Assembly: GCF_004217145.1 (NCBI RefSeq)
Contig: NZ_SHKR01000015.1
Coordinates: 434,001 to 498,000 of the forward strand
Length of the DNA stretch: 64,000 nucleotides
Reading direction: 5' to 3'
Source of the DNA: Kribbella rubisoli
GTDB lineage: Bacteria; Actinomycetota; Actinomycetes; Propionibacteriales; Kribbellaceae
Of the stretch, positions 17,586 through 26,236 are shown in pieces (position 1 is the stretch's first letter; every line of letters begins with the position of its first letter). A program made the position numbers and the translations under genes. The notes beneath the pieces are model-generated. The model did no database searches and was not told the DNA's origin. It saw only the letters and a list, made by a program, of their open reading frames with translations.

Positions 17586-20207
17586 TCAGGTCTCGGGGCG
17601 TTGGGGCAGCAGTCCCAGGTCCCATGCTCGCCGTACTGCCTCATTGCGCCGGGAGGCGCTCAGCTTGCGCAGGATGCTCCGTACGTGGCTGCGGACCGTG
17701 TTGACCGAGACGTGCATGGTGTTGGCGATCTCTTCGGTTGTCAGTAGTTCGGCGAGGTACCGGAGCACCTCGTGCTCCTTGCTGCTCAAGGTGTTGGTGA
17801 CAACCAGTTCGTAGCGGGTCCGGCTCGATTGATCCGCCGCACGCTCGCGCCCAGGTCGCGGCGCGTGGAGCCAGGCGTGACGTCGCATCAATTCATTGGT
17901 TGGCTGGAGCAACTTTCGCAGTTGTGGCGGTGTGTGCGAGAACGGACGGCGGAAGTGTTCGGGTGCGGCCAGCCTCAAGGCGCGCTCGACCTGGACGCTG
18001 CTCCGGCGGGAGTCGCCGGTTCTGATCGACTCCGCGGCTTGAACCAGGTACCTGTCGATCTGTGTCTCCAGGGACGTGGCGCGGTGGCCGACCGCGGACG
18101 TCGGGGCAGGACCCTGCTGGCCGGCCTCGGTAGCCGCCCGCTGCAGCACCAGGATCGATTCGACCTGGTCGCGGCCAGGAGAGTCCTCGATCACGGCGAT
18201 TGCCTCATGCGGCAGGTGCTGAGCCACGAGAATCTTCGCCTCGTCGAGGACGAGGGACTGGCCGAGCCAGTCGTCGATCCCCGCACCGTAGCCGTCGGCG
18301 GCCGCCCTGAGCTCAGCACGGGCCACCTCAGCCTGTCCGCCCGATCGGAGCACTCTTGCGCGGACCAGAGCCCCGAAGGCGGCCAGCATGCGTGCATCGA
18401 GCGTCGGTACGGCGTCCCCGGCGCGATGCACCAGGTCCCGTGCTGCCGTGACCTCACCCCGGTCGACGCTGACCCAGGCTCGGGCCACGATCGCTGACTG
18501 CGGCTCATCGAGGTGACCCCCGGCCTCCGCCATCGCGGTTGCTTGCTCGGCGAGCTCGCCGGCCCGACGCAGATGTCCCCACACCGCCTCCACCAGCGCG
18601 GCCATCCCCAAGACGTGCGCCAAGGCCTCGTGCAGACCGGCTTCGTCGGCGATCGCGATCGCCTCGGCGAAGGCCTCCGAGGCTCCAGGGAGGTCCCCCC
18701 GCTCGAGCAGGACCCTACCTTTGCATCCGGCAACGAGTACCTTCGCCTCCGGAGGCGGGCCGCTCGATCCGGCCGATGCCGCTCGGAGCGCGGCCTCGGC
18801 GGCGAGGCTCGCGTCCAACGCCTTGGTTACATCGGCCTCGAGACTCGTACAGATCGCCTCCAGCACGGTGATGGCCAGATCGTAGAAGCGGGTCGGAGGC
18901 AGGACACCTCGCTCCAGACTGGTTCGGGCCTTGCTCAGTTCCGCGGCGCACACGTCGATATCGAAGGCTGCCAGCGCTCGAACGGACCGGACCACGGCGG
19001 CACCCGCTCCGTCCAGGTCGTCGGGAAGGTCAGCGACCAACACTGGCAGGAGCGCCCGCCGGGGCCCGACAAGTAGCTTCGCGAAGTCGAGATCCTCCAC
19101 CAGATACCGTGCCGCGTCGCCCCACTCCAGGGCCGTGATGGCGTGGCGGACCGCTGTCAGCCGGTGCCCGTTCTGTGCGAACCAACCGGCAGCGGTTCGG
19201 TGCAGCTCGGTGACCAGATCCGGCCGCTCGAACAACAGTTGGGCCCGGAGGAACTCACGGAAGAGTGACTGGTACCGGTAGCAGCCGTCGGTCCCCGGAA
19301 CGCGCCGGATGAACGCGTTCTCATGCGACATGAACTCCAACGACCGGCGGTCACAAACGCGACTCGTCAGCGCCTCGGCCAGCGCAGGCCAGAGCTGGTC
19401 GACGATGCAGGTCCGGAGCAGGAACTCCCGCTGCACACCCGGCTGCGCTTGGAGTACCTCGGTCATCAGGAACGCCGACACGTTCCCGATGTCGCCACGG
19501 AACGCTCGGATCGTCTGGGCGATGTCGGCCGTTCCGGCCAGGTTCATCGCCGCGAACGCCAGACCCGCCGGCCAGCCGTCCGTCCTCGCCCGGAGCTCGG
19601 CCACCTCGACCGGTGCCAGATCAAGATTCTCCCGCCGCATCAGCTCGGTTGCCTCCTCCGCCGTGAAGGCGAGGTCGGCCGCGCGAATCTCCGTCAGCAT
19701 CTCCGCCAGCCGATAGCTGTGAAGAGGCAACGGCGGGTCCGCGCGGGTCAGCAGGACGATCCGTATCCTTGCGGCATCGTCGCGGATGACGCGGTCGAGG
19801 CTGTCCCCGAGTTCGGGCGTGAGGCAGAGGTCGCCGCAGTCGACCACGAGGACCAGCGCAGGATCTTCTGCGCGGGCGGCAGCTCTGCGACGGAGACCGT
19901 CGAGCACAGACTGCATCGAGGCCGCAGTCTGTTCATCGGCGGCGTCCACAGCGACGTGCTCGACCGGGCCGGACCAGGTGCCGAGTGCCTCCCACGAGAG
20001 CAGGAGCATCGTCTTTCCGAAGCCCGCCGGCGCACTGACAAGCGTCAGCGGCCGCCGTACTCCTCGGCTCACCAAGTCCAGAAGACGCTGCCGTACGACG
20101 GTCCTCCAGAGCATGGCCGATGCTCCCGCCAGCGGCGTCTGCCCATCCTCGCGAATCGGGGTCCAGCGATGTCCGCGCCCTTTGTCTGCCTGTTGACCCC
20201 CCGGCAT
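17586..20207 (-). CDS. MalT-like LuxR family ATPase regulator 1
   Basis: An 873-residue STAND-type transcription activator. Residues 58-67 carry a Walker A (SAPAGFGKT), and LVLVVDCGDL is the Walker B region. A winged-helix portion and a long TPR-like helical region follow. The last 65 residues are a LuxR helix-turn-helix (SKEHEVLRYLAELLTTEEIA, then VSVNTVRSHVRSILRKLSASRR). An inducer-triggered oligomer is expected to activate promoters. ATG 20207 is chosen because GGAGGGGAG precedes it exactly as in the paralogue at 51012-53618; frames from 20267 or 20237 are longer but lack a ribosome site. It has an island operator upstream, suggesting autoregulation. Confidence 0.92.
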   Translation of the reverse strand: MPGGQQADKGRGHRWTPIREDGQTPLAGASAMLWRTVVRQRLLDLVSRGVRRPLTLVSAPAGFGKTMLLLSWEALGTWSGPVEHVAVDAADEQTAASMQSVLDGLRRRAAARAEDPALVLVVDCGDLCLTPELGDSLDRVIRDDAARIRIVLLTRADPPLPLHSYRLAEMLTEIRAADLAFTAEEATELMRRENLDLAPVEVAELRARTDGWPAGLAFAAMNLAGTADIAQTIRAFRGDIGNVSAFLMTEVLQAQPGVQREFLLRTCIVDQLWPALAEALTSRVCDRRSLEFMSHENAFIRRVPGTDGCYRYQSLFREFLRAQLLFERPDLVTELHRTAAGWFAQNGHRLTAVRHAITALEWGDAARYLVEDLDFAKLLVGPRRALLPVLVADLPDDLDGAGAAVVRSVRALAAFDIDVCAAELSKARTSLERGVLPPTRFYDLAITVLEAICTSLEADVTKALDASLAAEAALRAASAGSSGPPPEAKVLVAGCKGRVLLERGDLPGASEAFAEAIAIADEAGLHEALAHVLGMAALVEAVWGHLRRAGELAEQATAMAEAGGHLDEPQSAIVARAWVSVDRGEVTAARDLVHRAGDAVPTLDARMLAAFGALVRARVLRSGGQAEVARAELRAAADGYGAGIDDWLGQSLVLDEAKILVAQHLPHEAIAVIEDSPGRDQVESILVLQRAATEAGQQGPAPTSAVGHRATSLETQIDRYLVQAAESIRTGDSRRSSVQVERALRLAAPEHFRRPFSHTPPQLRKLLQPTNELMRRHAWLHAPRPGRERAADQSSRTRYELVVTNTLSSKEHEVLRYLAELLTTEEIANTMHVSVNTVRSHVRSILRKLSASRRNEAVRRAWDLGLLPQRPET

Positions 20208-20263
20208 CTCCCCTCCCGGCGATTGACTACCGACCATGCTGCCCCAGGACTGAGCGGGGTAGC

Positions 20264-20280
20264 TCACCCCGCAGGGATGA
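20264..20280 (-). promoter_or_regulatory. island operator for LuxR regulator 1
   Basis: TCACCCCGCAGGGATGA, a near-consensus copy 56 bp before ATG 20207. CAGCAT (20241-20236, - strand) follows after 22 nt. The left half also takes part in a second dyad, GCGGGGT-AGCTC-ACCCCGC (20254-20272). Confidence 0.75.
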
Positions 20281-20346
20281 GGCGTGGTCCACCGTCGCCT
20301 GGGCCAGACTCATGACCGCTTGCGGGCGCAGGGCTCTGAGCGGTTC

Positions 20347-20363
20347 TCACCCCGGCGGGAGGA
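20347..20363 (+). promoter_or_regulatory. island operator for membrane protein at 20452
   Basis: TCACCCCGGCGGGAGGA, 88 bp before GTG 20452. CATGCT (20387-20392) follows after 23 nt. It shares the divergent spacer with the LuxR1 operator. Confidence 0.7.
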
Positions 20364-20451
20364 GGCGACGACCTGCCGGCCCCGTGCATGCTGACGCTCT
20401 GAGCTCGGTGGCGAAAGACGCGATCGAGAACCGGGGCAAAGGACTGAGAAC

Positions 20452-21168
20452 GTGAGCGAGATGATGCGGTCATCCGGCGCCGATGGATCCGAACCCAGCA
20501 CCTCCCGCGGCCGCGGCCGAACTGTCCGGATGTGGTGCGTCGACCTGGCTGTCACAGCGGGCCTCGTCTGTGCGATCGGCAACTGGGGTCTGGGACGCGT
20601 GCTCATCAGTGTGTTCGTTGTCGCGATGGTGACAGCAGTCATCGCCTCGTCCACCTGGGAAGGGCATGGGCGGCCCGCGGCGCTCAGCATCGCTCGGGTC
20701 ACCTTCGCCATCGCGCTGATCATGCCGGCCGCCGTGGGCCTGATAGCGGTCCTCGGCTTCGCCGGCGTCTTGATCGTGCTGGCACTGGCGGCGACCACGC
20801 CGGCTCTCACCTCGCGCTTCCGGGCGCGACGGCGCGCGCAGGCGGATGCTCCCGTCGTACATCCGGAGCGGGCGACACCCCGCGACCCCGCGACGTCGCC
20901 CGCCGACGGTCCTGCGGACGCCCCGGAGCGAGAGCTCAGTTCCCTCGCCGACGTGGAGTTGTGCCTGATCTGGCGCCAGAGCTTCTTGCTGCTGGAGACT
21001 GCCCGTACAGCTGCGGAGCGCCAGTCCGTCGTCGAACTGCGGCAGCTGTACCTCGACGAGCTCCATCGGCGATCTCCGGAGGGTTTCGCGGCCTGGCTCG
21101 CCTCCGGCGCACGAGCATCGGGAAACCCGTTTCCGTATGTCGACGATGCCCGGCGCCGAGCAGGCTGA
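20452..21168 (+). CDS. hypothetical membrane protein with conserved C-terminal segment
   Basis: A 238-residue protein. Four hydrophobic segments lie between residues 25 and 125; two of them pair as in small four-helix membrane proteins. A proline-rich linker follows, then a soluble tail with LSSLADVELCLIWRQSFLLL and LRQLYLDELHRRSPEGFAAWL, which looks like a defined helical domain. The function is unknown. AAAGGA precedes GTG 20452. It is divergent from LuxR1. Confidence 0.65.
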   Translation: MSEMMRSSGADGSEPSTSRGRGRTVRMWCVDLAVTAGLVCAIGNWGLGRVLISVFVVAMVTAVIASSTWEGHGRPAALSIARVTFAIALIMPAAVGLIAVLGFAGVLIVLALAATTPALTSRFRARRRAQADAPVVHPERATPRDPATSPADGPADAPERELSSLADVELCLIWRQSFLLLETARTAAERQSVVELRQLYLDELHRRSPEGFAAWLASGARASGNPFPYVDDARRRAG

Positions 21169-21198
21169 GTCCAGGACTCGAGCGCAACGAACCGGCCG

Positions 21199-21648
21199 TC
21201 AGCTGGTGAAATCGCGGACATCGCGTCCGTGTACGGCCAGCGCCCAGATGACGAAGATGTCGATGGCGATGATGGTCAGCGCCCAGAACGGGTAGTACGG
21301 GATGAAGGTGAAGTTGGCCAGAGCGCTCAACGACGCCAGGACGATGGCCACCACCCGCGCCCAGGTCTGGCCTGCCATGACCGCGAAACCTGCCACCATC
21401 ACCAGGACGCCGAACAGCAGGTGGATCCAGCCCCACGCGGTGGCGTCGAACTGGAACAGGTAGTTGCGGGTGCTGACGTAGAACTCGTTCTGGAAGAGCG
21501 CCACCAGACCGGAGAAGATCTGGAAGCCTCCGGCCAGGACCATCATGACGCCGGCGAACAGGACGAACCCGATTGCCCAGCCGCTGACCTCGTGTTCCTC
21601 GCCCGCGCTTTCGTAATGCGATGCCGCTGCACCGTGTGCCACTGTCAT
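21199..21648 (-). CDS. DUF7144 family membrane protein (copy 1)
   Basis: A 149-residue protein with four membrane helices. The family features are a first helix FVLFAGVMMVLAGGFQIFSGL, a lumenal FYVSTRNYLF strand, the signature TAWGWIHLLFGVLVM, and a last helix ending DIFVIWALAVHGRDV. It is one of four copies in the window. Its role is unknown. GGGAG lies before ATG 21648. It has its own operator, 85 bp upstream. Confidence 0.85.
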   Translation of the reverse strand: MTVAHGAAASHYESAGEEHEVSGWAIGFVLFAGVMMVLAGGFQIFSGLVALFQNEFYVSTRNYLFQFDATAWGWIHLLFGVLVMVAGFAVMAGQTWARVVAIVLASLSALANFTFIPYYPFWALTIIAIDIFVIWALAVHGRDVRDFTS

Positions 21649-21733
21649 TCACTCCCTTGTGCCACGTCGTGATCGAACCGTTCCGCCGTCGCGGAGGGTG
21701 ACACCAGGCTGTCGAATCACCTCGGGCGCGGCA

Positions 21734-21750
21734 TCATCCTCAGGGGACGA
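21734..21750 (-). promoter_or_regulatory. island operator for DUF7144 copy 1
   Basis: TCATCCTCAGGGGACGA, with CAGCCT (21711-21706, - strand) 22 nt downstream. Confidence 0.7.
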
Positions 21751-21764
21751 GCCGGGCCACCTGC

Positions 21765-22418
21765 TCAGATCTCGACACTGACCGGGAAGGTGGCGATCCA
21801 GGCGATGGCGATGACGAAGACGAGGCAGCCGATCCCGATGAGGATCCAGCGCAGGCGCCGGCCGGCGATCTTGGTGCTCATCCCGGCGAAGAACAGGACC
21901 ACGGCGTACAGGACGACCGTGAGCACATAGTTGCTGGCTGTTTGGAGGTCGCGGAGGACCTCGGCCGTGGAGGCCGCCGCGGCCGCGTCGAGCCGTTCGG
22001 CCTCCTGGTGCGACGCGAGCTGGTACTGCGGCATGGCGAACGGCGTCGGCGGCGCATCCGGGTTGGTGGACGGCCGGGTCGCCATCCAGGCGTTGAACGC
22101 GGGCCGGAACTCCGGGCGGAAACGGTGGGCGTAGAAGTCGGCGATGTCGGCCTCACCTCGGCGATCCGCGTCCACCCAGGCGATGAACGTGGCGACGTCC
22201 ACCTGGCTCTGGGACTGGGCCAGGCCTTGGGCCCGGGCAGCGTCGATCCTGATCGCGTTGAGGCGGCCGGCCACCTTGGCCTGTTCTCCCGTCCACCTGG
22301 TCGCCTGGTAGCTGCTCCACGACGTACCGAGGGCGGCGACCACCAGCAGGATGGTGACGAGCACCTCCTGCCAGGTCCGGCCGCGCCCGGGCCGCTCGTC
22401 AGCGCCGGCTGCCGTCAT
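21765..22418 (-). CDS. hypothetical two/three-helix membrane protein
   Basis: A 217-residue protein. One N-terminal helix (VLVTILLVVAALGTSWSSYQ) is followed by a roughly 120-residue helical extracytoplasmic region with FIAWVDADRRGEADIADFYAHRF, and then two closing helices near residues 160-215. The layout resembles DUF4337-like proteins, but I cannot assign a function. Its start overlaps the end of the preceding DUF4239 gene by 20 bp, so it is the last gene of a three-gene operon. Confidence 0.7.
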   Translation of the reverse strand: MTAAGADERPGRGRTWQEVLVTILLVVAALGTSWSSYQATRWTGEQAKVAGRLNAIRIDAARAQGLAQSQSQVDVATFIAWVDADRRGEADIADFYAHRFRPEFRPAFNAWMATRPSTNPDAPPTPFAMPQYQLASHQEAERLDAAAAASTAEVLRDLQTASNYVLTVVLYAVVLFFAGMSTKIAGRRLRWILIGIGCLVFVIAIAWIATFPVSVEI

Positions 22419-23223
22419 CCGCGCACGGAAGAGTCACGTCGAGCCCGAGCAGCTTGACCTGCGTGTCGATCAGGCCGATGGTTCGTACCATCGCTGTCGG
22501 CTGCAGCCTGCCGACGCCGGCGCCGTGTGGATGGTCGAAGAACACCAGCAGGAACAGCAGGAGGGTGATGACGACCGTCACGCTGCCCATCAGGATGCCC
22601 TGCGTCAGCGCGCGCTCGCCCGGGTCGGCGAAGAACAGCAGGTACACGAAGATCACCACCGAGATCACCGACAGGACCAGCCACACGGGCGCCGGGATGA
22701 TCCCCTCCGCCCCGTGCACCCTGTCGATGCGCGCCTGCTCCCGATCGGCGGTCTGATCCATCCAGCGGTCGTACGCCGACTGCTCGGTCGGAGTTCGCGG
22801 ATCGACGGTCGAGATCGTCCGGAACATCTCCACGCCCCACGGGTTGACCGAATTGCCCAGCGTGCCTGTGTTCAGCGCATTCCACTCGACCCCGGCCACG
22901 GACCGTGCGTAGCAGCTCAGCTCACCGGTGAGCTCCGCACGCGTCTTGCCGGGCATGAACTGGGCCGTCTGAAGCTGCTGCGCCACGATCGTCGCCTCCG
23001 ACTCGGCGCCGGCTCGCGACTGGTCGTACGACGTGAACGACAAGAAGATGATGAAACCGAGCAGCACGGAGAACCCGGTGGCCAGCACGCCGAAGACACC
23101 CGAGGCGCGATCACCGTCACTGAAGTAGCTGCCTTTCGGCGCCCGCCTGCGCACGAGAAGCATTGCAGTGACGGTGACCGCCGTCGAAACGACCATGACC
23201 AGAGCGGCCCAGACGATGTTCAT
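22399..23223 (-). CDS. DUF4239 family (bestrophin-like) membrane protein
   Basis: A 274-residue protein with an N-terminal helix (MNIVWAALVMVVSTAVTV), a second helix GFSVLLGFIIFLSFTSYDQSR, a helical domain with SEATIVAQQL, and two C-terminal helices including ILMGSVTVVITLLLFLLVFFDHP. The FSDGDRASGVFGVL opening and overall layout match DUF4239. Channel function has been proposed for the family but is not shown here. ATG 23223 follows the upstream gene by 28 bp; the ribosome site is weak. Confidence 0.75.
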   Translation of the reverse strand: MNIVWAALVMVVSTAVTVTAMLLVRRRAPKGSYFSDGDRASGVFGVLATGFSVLLGFIIFLSFTSYDQSRAGAESEATIVAQQLQTAQFMPGKTRAELTGELSCYARSVAGVEWNALNTGTLGNSVNPWGVEMFRTISTVDPRTPTEQSAYDRWMDQTADREQARIDRVHGAEGIIPAPVWLVLSVISVVIFVYLLFFADPGERALTQGILMGSVTVVITLLLFLLVFFDHPHGAGVGRLQPTAMVRTIGLIDTQVKLLGLDVTLPCADDGSRR

Positions 23224-23251
23224 GTGCGCCCGCCGCCGCTGCCACAGCCGG

Positions 23252-24556
23252 CTAGTTCGCGGTTCCGGGAACGGCTTCGGCCGGTGGGACGGGACGGGAG
23301 GCGGACGAAGCCCGGCCGGCGCCGACCAGGAGCTGCACGACGACCAGCAACAGGGCCACGAGCGCGAGCGACCAGAACAGCCTGCCGGTCGAGATGTTGT
23401 TGCCCCAGAGCAGTACGACGGCGCCCAGCAGGCCGACGGCCACGCGCAGCCACCGGGCGTTGACCGCGACCCACCGGCCCGCGGTGCCGACCGGACCGTT
23501 GGACAGGGCCGCGCCGATACCTTCCAAGCCATCGCGGATGGCAGCGCGTACGGCGGTGCCGGACTTGTTGGGTCCCGTGAACCAGCCGATGACAATGATC
23601 GCCAGAGCCAGCCGGAAGAACACTTGCCGGCCACGCTCGAGGTAGGACAGCAGCGTGTCGTAGAAGACCGCGCTCGCCGGACCGAACGTCGTACCCGACA
23701 GTGCGTCGATGAACAACTGCCGTCCGACGGTCAGCGCCGCGGCGATCAATAACGCGTTCACCGCCAGCAGCACCCCGATGATTACCGTCGTCCGGGGACG
23801 CCGGCGCGAGAGCACCAGCGCAAGCAGATAGAGCCCGGCCACCACCACGATCAGCCATTGCGCAACCGGGTTCGCGAACGCATAGATCGTTCGCAGCTGC
23901 TTCACCTGCGGCGCTTCCACCAGCACGATCTGCTTGTCGACGTCGGGGACAGGCACGTTCTGCAAGATCGTGAGGCCTCGATCGACCAGGCGTTGCTTGA
24001 CCTGGTCGATGACCTGAGAGACGTCGAGGACGATCTGTTCATCCTGCAGCGAGACGGCTCCGGTTTGATCACCCTTCAGGATGCGCTGGAGCGTCTGCTG
24101 GGCCCTGGTGTTGGCGGCTGTCCAGAGGTCGGCGAACGCATCCGACGCGAGGAACTCCCGGACCTGGCGGTCGATCAGGCTGTTGATCGCGCCGGACAGC
24201 GGCCCGACCAGTCGCTGCAGACGCGGACGGTCGGTGATGACACCTGCGAACACGGCGTTGAGGAGCGCCTCGATGTCGACCTGTTCCTGGATCGTGTCGG
24301 TGACCTTCGTAGCGATGGCGTCCTGCACCTCCGGCGAGTCCACCAGCGGGCCGACGGTGTTCACGTAGCGCGTGGTGTCGTTCAGCGTGCGCTGTCCCCA
24401 GTACGCGATCGCCGCCGGAGTGGTCAGCAACGCCGCCAGCACCAAGCAGACGATCACCGCGGCCGAACGCCCCTTCGAGGGCCGCTTCGCCTCGGCTGTC
24501 CCGGCCGGCACGCCGCTTTCTGTACGTCCGGACAGCGTTGGGTCTGGAACAGCCAT
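23252..24556 (-). CDS. large hypothetical membrane protein
   Basis: A 434-residue protein. After a polar N-terminus there is one helix (AAVIVCLVLAALLTTPAAIA, about residues 30-50). A 170-residue extracytoplasmic helical domain follows (NDTTRYVNTVGPLVDSPEVQ, SLIDRQVREFLASDAFADLW), then five or six helices. This architecture is common in actinobacteria, but no function is known to me. GAGGAGG precedes ATG 24556. It leads the operon with the DUF4239 and 21765-22418 genes, under an island operator. Confidence 0.75.
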   Translation of the reverse strand: MAVPDPTLSGRTESGVPAGTAEAKRPSKGRSAAVIVCLVLAALLTTPAAIAYWGQRTLNDTTRYVNTVGPLVDSPEVQDAIATKVTDTIQEQVDIEALLNAVFAGVITDRPRLQRLVGPLSGAINSLIDRQVREFLASDAFADLWTAANTRAQQTLQRILKGDQTGAVSLQDEQIVLDVSQVIDQVKQRLVDRGLTILQNVPVPDVDKQIVLVEAPQVKQLRTIYAFANPVAQWLIVVVAGLYLLALVLSRRRPRTTVIIGVLLAVNALLIAAALTVGRQLFIDALSGTTFGPASAVFYDTLLSYLERGRQVFFRLALAIIVIGWFTGPNKSGTAVRAAIRDGLEGIGAALSNGPVGTAGRWVAVNARWLRVAVGLLGAVVLLWGNNISTGRLFWSLALVALLLVVVQLLVGAGRASSASRPVPPAEAVPGTAN

Positions 24557-24618
24557 GCCGCGCCTCCTCGCCGCTCGGGCTAAGGGATCGATCGTCGCCG
24601 CCACGGGCGAACGGAACC

Positions 24619-24635
24619 TCACCCCGCGTGGATGA
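24619..24635 (-). promoter_or_regulatory. island operator for three-gene membrane operon
   Basis: TCACCCCGCGTGGATGA, 62 bp before ATG 24556. GACGAT (24596-24591, - strand) follows after 22 nt. Confidence 0.75.
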
Positions 24636-24644
24636 ACCTCGGTG

Positions 24645-24944
24645 TCAGGCCTGGACGCCGCCCGGGTAGCCGGGGGCCTGGCGGCGCTGGGTCCAGCCGG
24701 CGCCCCAATGGACGATGTCTAGGAACCCGGCGAAGACGACCCAGAACCAGTCGAAGCCGGTCAGGCCGCCCCCGGTGTAGAGGACGACGTACATCAGCGT
24801 CGCAAAGGGTAGGAAGATGATGCCGAGCAGTGGCCAGAACCACGAGTCGAAGGCGGCGTCCACCAGTTTGGGGCGCGCCACCCAGACGAACAGCAGTGCC
24901 AGGCGCGGAAAGACCCCGGCAAGCAAGGCGAAGAAGCACCCCAT
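24645..24944 (-). CDS. small three-helix membrane protein
   Basis: A 99-residue protein with hydrophobic segments at about 2-22, 36-58 and 62-80, and a proline/glycine-rich tail. The aromatic-rich stretch GFDWFWVVFAGFLDIVHWGAGW is unusual. It is similar in type to small actinobacterial membrane proteins of unknown role. AAAGGAA lies before ATG 24944. An operator lies 82 bp upstream. Confidence 0.65.
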   Translation of the reverse strand: MGCFFALLAGVFPRLALLFVWVARPKLVDAAFDSWFWPLLGIIFLPFATLMYVVLYTGGGLTGFDWFWVVFAGFLDIVHWGAGWTQRRQAPGYPGGVQA

Positions 24945-25026
24945 GTCATTCCTTTCGCGCTTTCCCAGGCACCCCCGGTGGGGCGACAGCCGACTTGGAT
25001 CGTTGCGCGAGGGCCGATGGTGAGCA

Positions 25027-25043
25027 TCATCCGCGCGGGGTGA
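25027..25043 (-). promoter_or_regulatory. island operator for small membrane protein 24645-24944
   Basis: TCATCCGCGCGGGGTGA. AACGAT (25004-24999, - strand) follows after 22 nt. It shares a divergent spacer with the DUF1269 gene. Confidence 0.75.
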
Positions 25044-25076
25044 TCCGACCCGGGAGGGCACGCCGCTCGGCGTACA

Positions 25077-25093
25077 TAGTCCGCCCGGGGTGA
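25077..25093 (+). promoter_or_regulatory. island operator for DUF1269 operon
   Basis: TAGTCCGCCCGGGGTGA, 89 bp before GTG 25183. GATGGT (25117-25122) follows after 23 nt. Confidence 0.65.
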
Positions 25094-25182
25094 GGCTTTC
25101 CACCCGGGGTCGAGGCGATGGTGAGGGCGAGAAGTACCGCGACCGCGCGCGGTCGCGGTCGCCCGATCCAGAGGAGAGACCC

Positions 25183-25683
25183 GTGGGATCTGACAGCAAG
25201 GCTCCAGTCGATCTGTACATCGCCGCCTATCCGGACGCGGGCGCAGCGCAAGGTGACTGGGACGCCATCAAGCAGGCCGCTTCGGACGATGTGATCAAGG
25301 TCGACGGACTCGTCCTGGTCAGCCGTGACTCCGACGGCAAGATCCACGTCGACGACGATTTCCACACGGCGAGGAAGGGTGCGATGTGGGGCGCGGTAGG
25401 CGGTGCCGTCGTCGGGCTGATCTTCCCGCCGAGCCTGCTGGCCGGCGCTGCGATCGGTGCGGGTGCGGGACTCGGTATCGGCGGCCTGAAATCCCACCGG
25501 GAGAAGAAGGCGATCAAGGCTGACGTCGAAGACGCCTTGCCGGTCGACAGTTCGGGAATCGTGGCGCTCTTCGAAGAGACGTGGGTGACGGACGTCGACA
25601 AGGCCCTTTCGCACGCCGCCAAGCTCACCAAGCACGAGGTCGACGCGGACAGTGCCGCGGAGGTCAAGAAAGCCGCGGAGTAG
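25183..25683 (+). CDS. DUF1269 family protein
   Basis: A 166-residue protein. An alpha/beta N-terminal part (VDLYIAAYPDAGAAQGDWDAI) is followed by a glycine/alanine-rich hairpin (GAMWGAVGGAVVGLIFPPSLLAGAAIGAG) and a second alpha/beta half ending in LSHAAKLTKHEVD. This matches DUF1269, proteins repeatedly linked to stress and membrane association. GTG 25183 follows GAGGAGA. The lipoprotein gene starts 16 bp downstream, so the two share a transcript. Confidence 0.85.
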   Translation: MGSDSKAPVDLYIAAYPDAGAAQGDWDAIKQAASDDVIKVDGLVLVSRDSDGKIHVDDDFHTARKGAMWGAVGGAVVGLIFPPSLLAGAAIGAGAGLGIGGLKSHREKKAIKADVEDALPVDSSGIVALFEETWVTDVDKALSHAAKLTKHEVDADSAAEVKKAAE

Positions 25684-25699
25684 TCGCGGGGGAGCGGTC

Positions 25700-26143
25700 A
25701 TGCCGCGAACCGGCGTACGTCGAGCGGTCGTCGGCGCTCTGCTGGCCGTCGTCCTGCTCGTCGTACCAATGGCCTGCAGCGACAGTTCGACGCCGGCAGC
25801 AGGGGAGCCGACGGCGGACTGCGCTGCCTCGTCGGCATTGAAGTCCTCGCTGGACACGCTCACGAAAGTAGAGCCGCTACAGGACGGTCTCACCGCGCTG
25901 AACGCCGCCGTGGCCGACGTCAAGACCAGCCTGAACACCGCGGCAGCCTCGGCATCGGACGCACTGCGGCCCGCCGTAGACGGCGTCAAAACGGCGTTCT
26001 CGGAGTTGGAGACCGCGGCCAGTGGCCTGACCGCGGACAACCTCAGACAGAAGGGGCCGGCGATCAGCTCGGCGCTCAGGCAGGTGGGCACCGCGGCGAC
26101 GTCGTTGGGCACCGCGTTGAAGGAGAGCTGTCCAGCGCGCTGA
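25700..26143 (+). CDS. lipoprotein, helical
   Basis: A 147-residue protein with a lipoprotein signal: basic MPRTGVRR, hydrophobic core, lipobox VPMAC with Cys near residue 26. The mature part is alanine-rich and helical, with heptad-like spacing (LTALNAAVADVKTSLNTAA) and two cysteines that could form a disulfide. It is expected on the outer face of the membrane. Its function is unknown. GGGGAG precedes ATG 25700. Confidence 0.75.
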   Translation: MPRTGVRRAVVGALLAVVLLVVPMACSDSSTPAAGEPTADCAASSALKSSLDTLTKVEPLQDGLTALNAAVADVKTSLNTAAASASDALRPAVDGVKTAFSELETAASGLTADNLRQKGPAISSALRQVGTAATSLGTALKESCPAR

Positions 26144-26236
26144 CCGTCGGCCATCACAAGGAGCCACAGGGATGCCCAGCTCGACGGCAAACAGCGGCCC
26201 TGAACGAGTGCTGACAGGCGGTGCGGAGGGGTAGGT

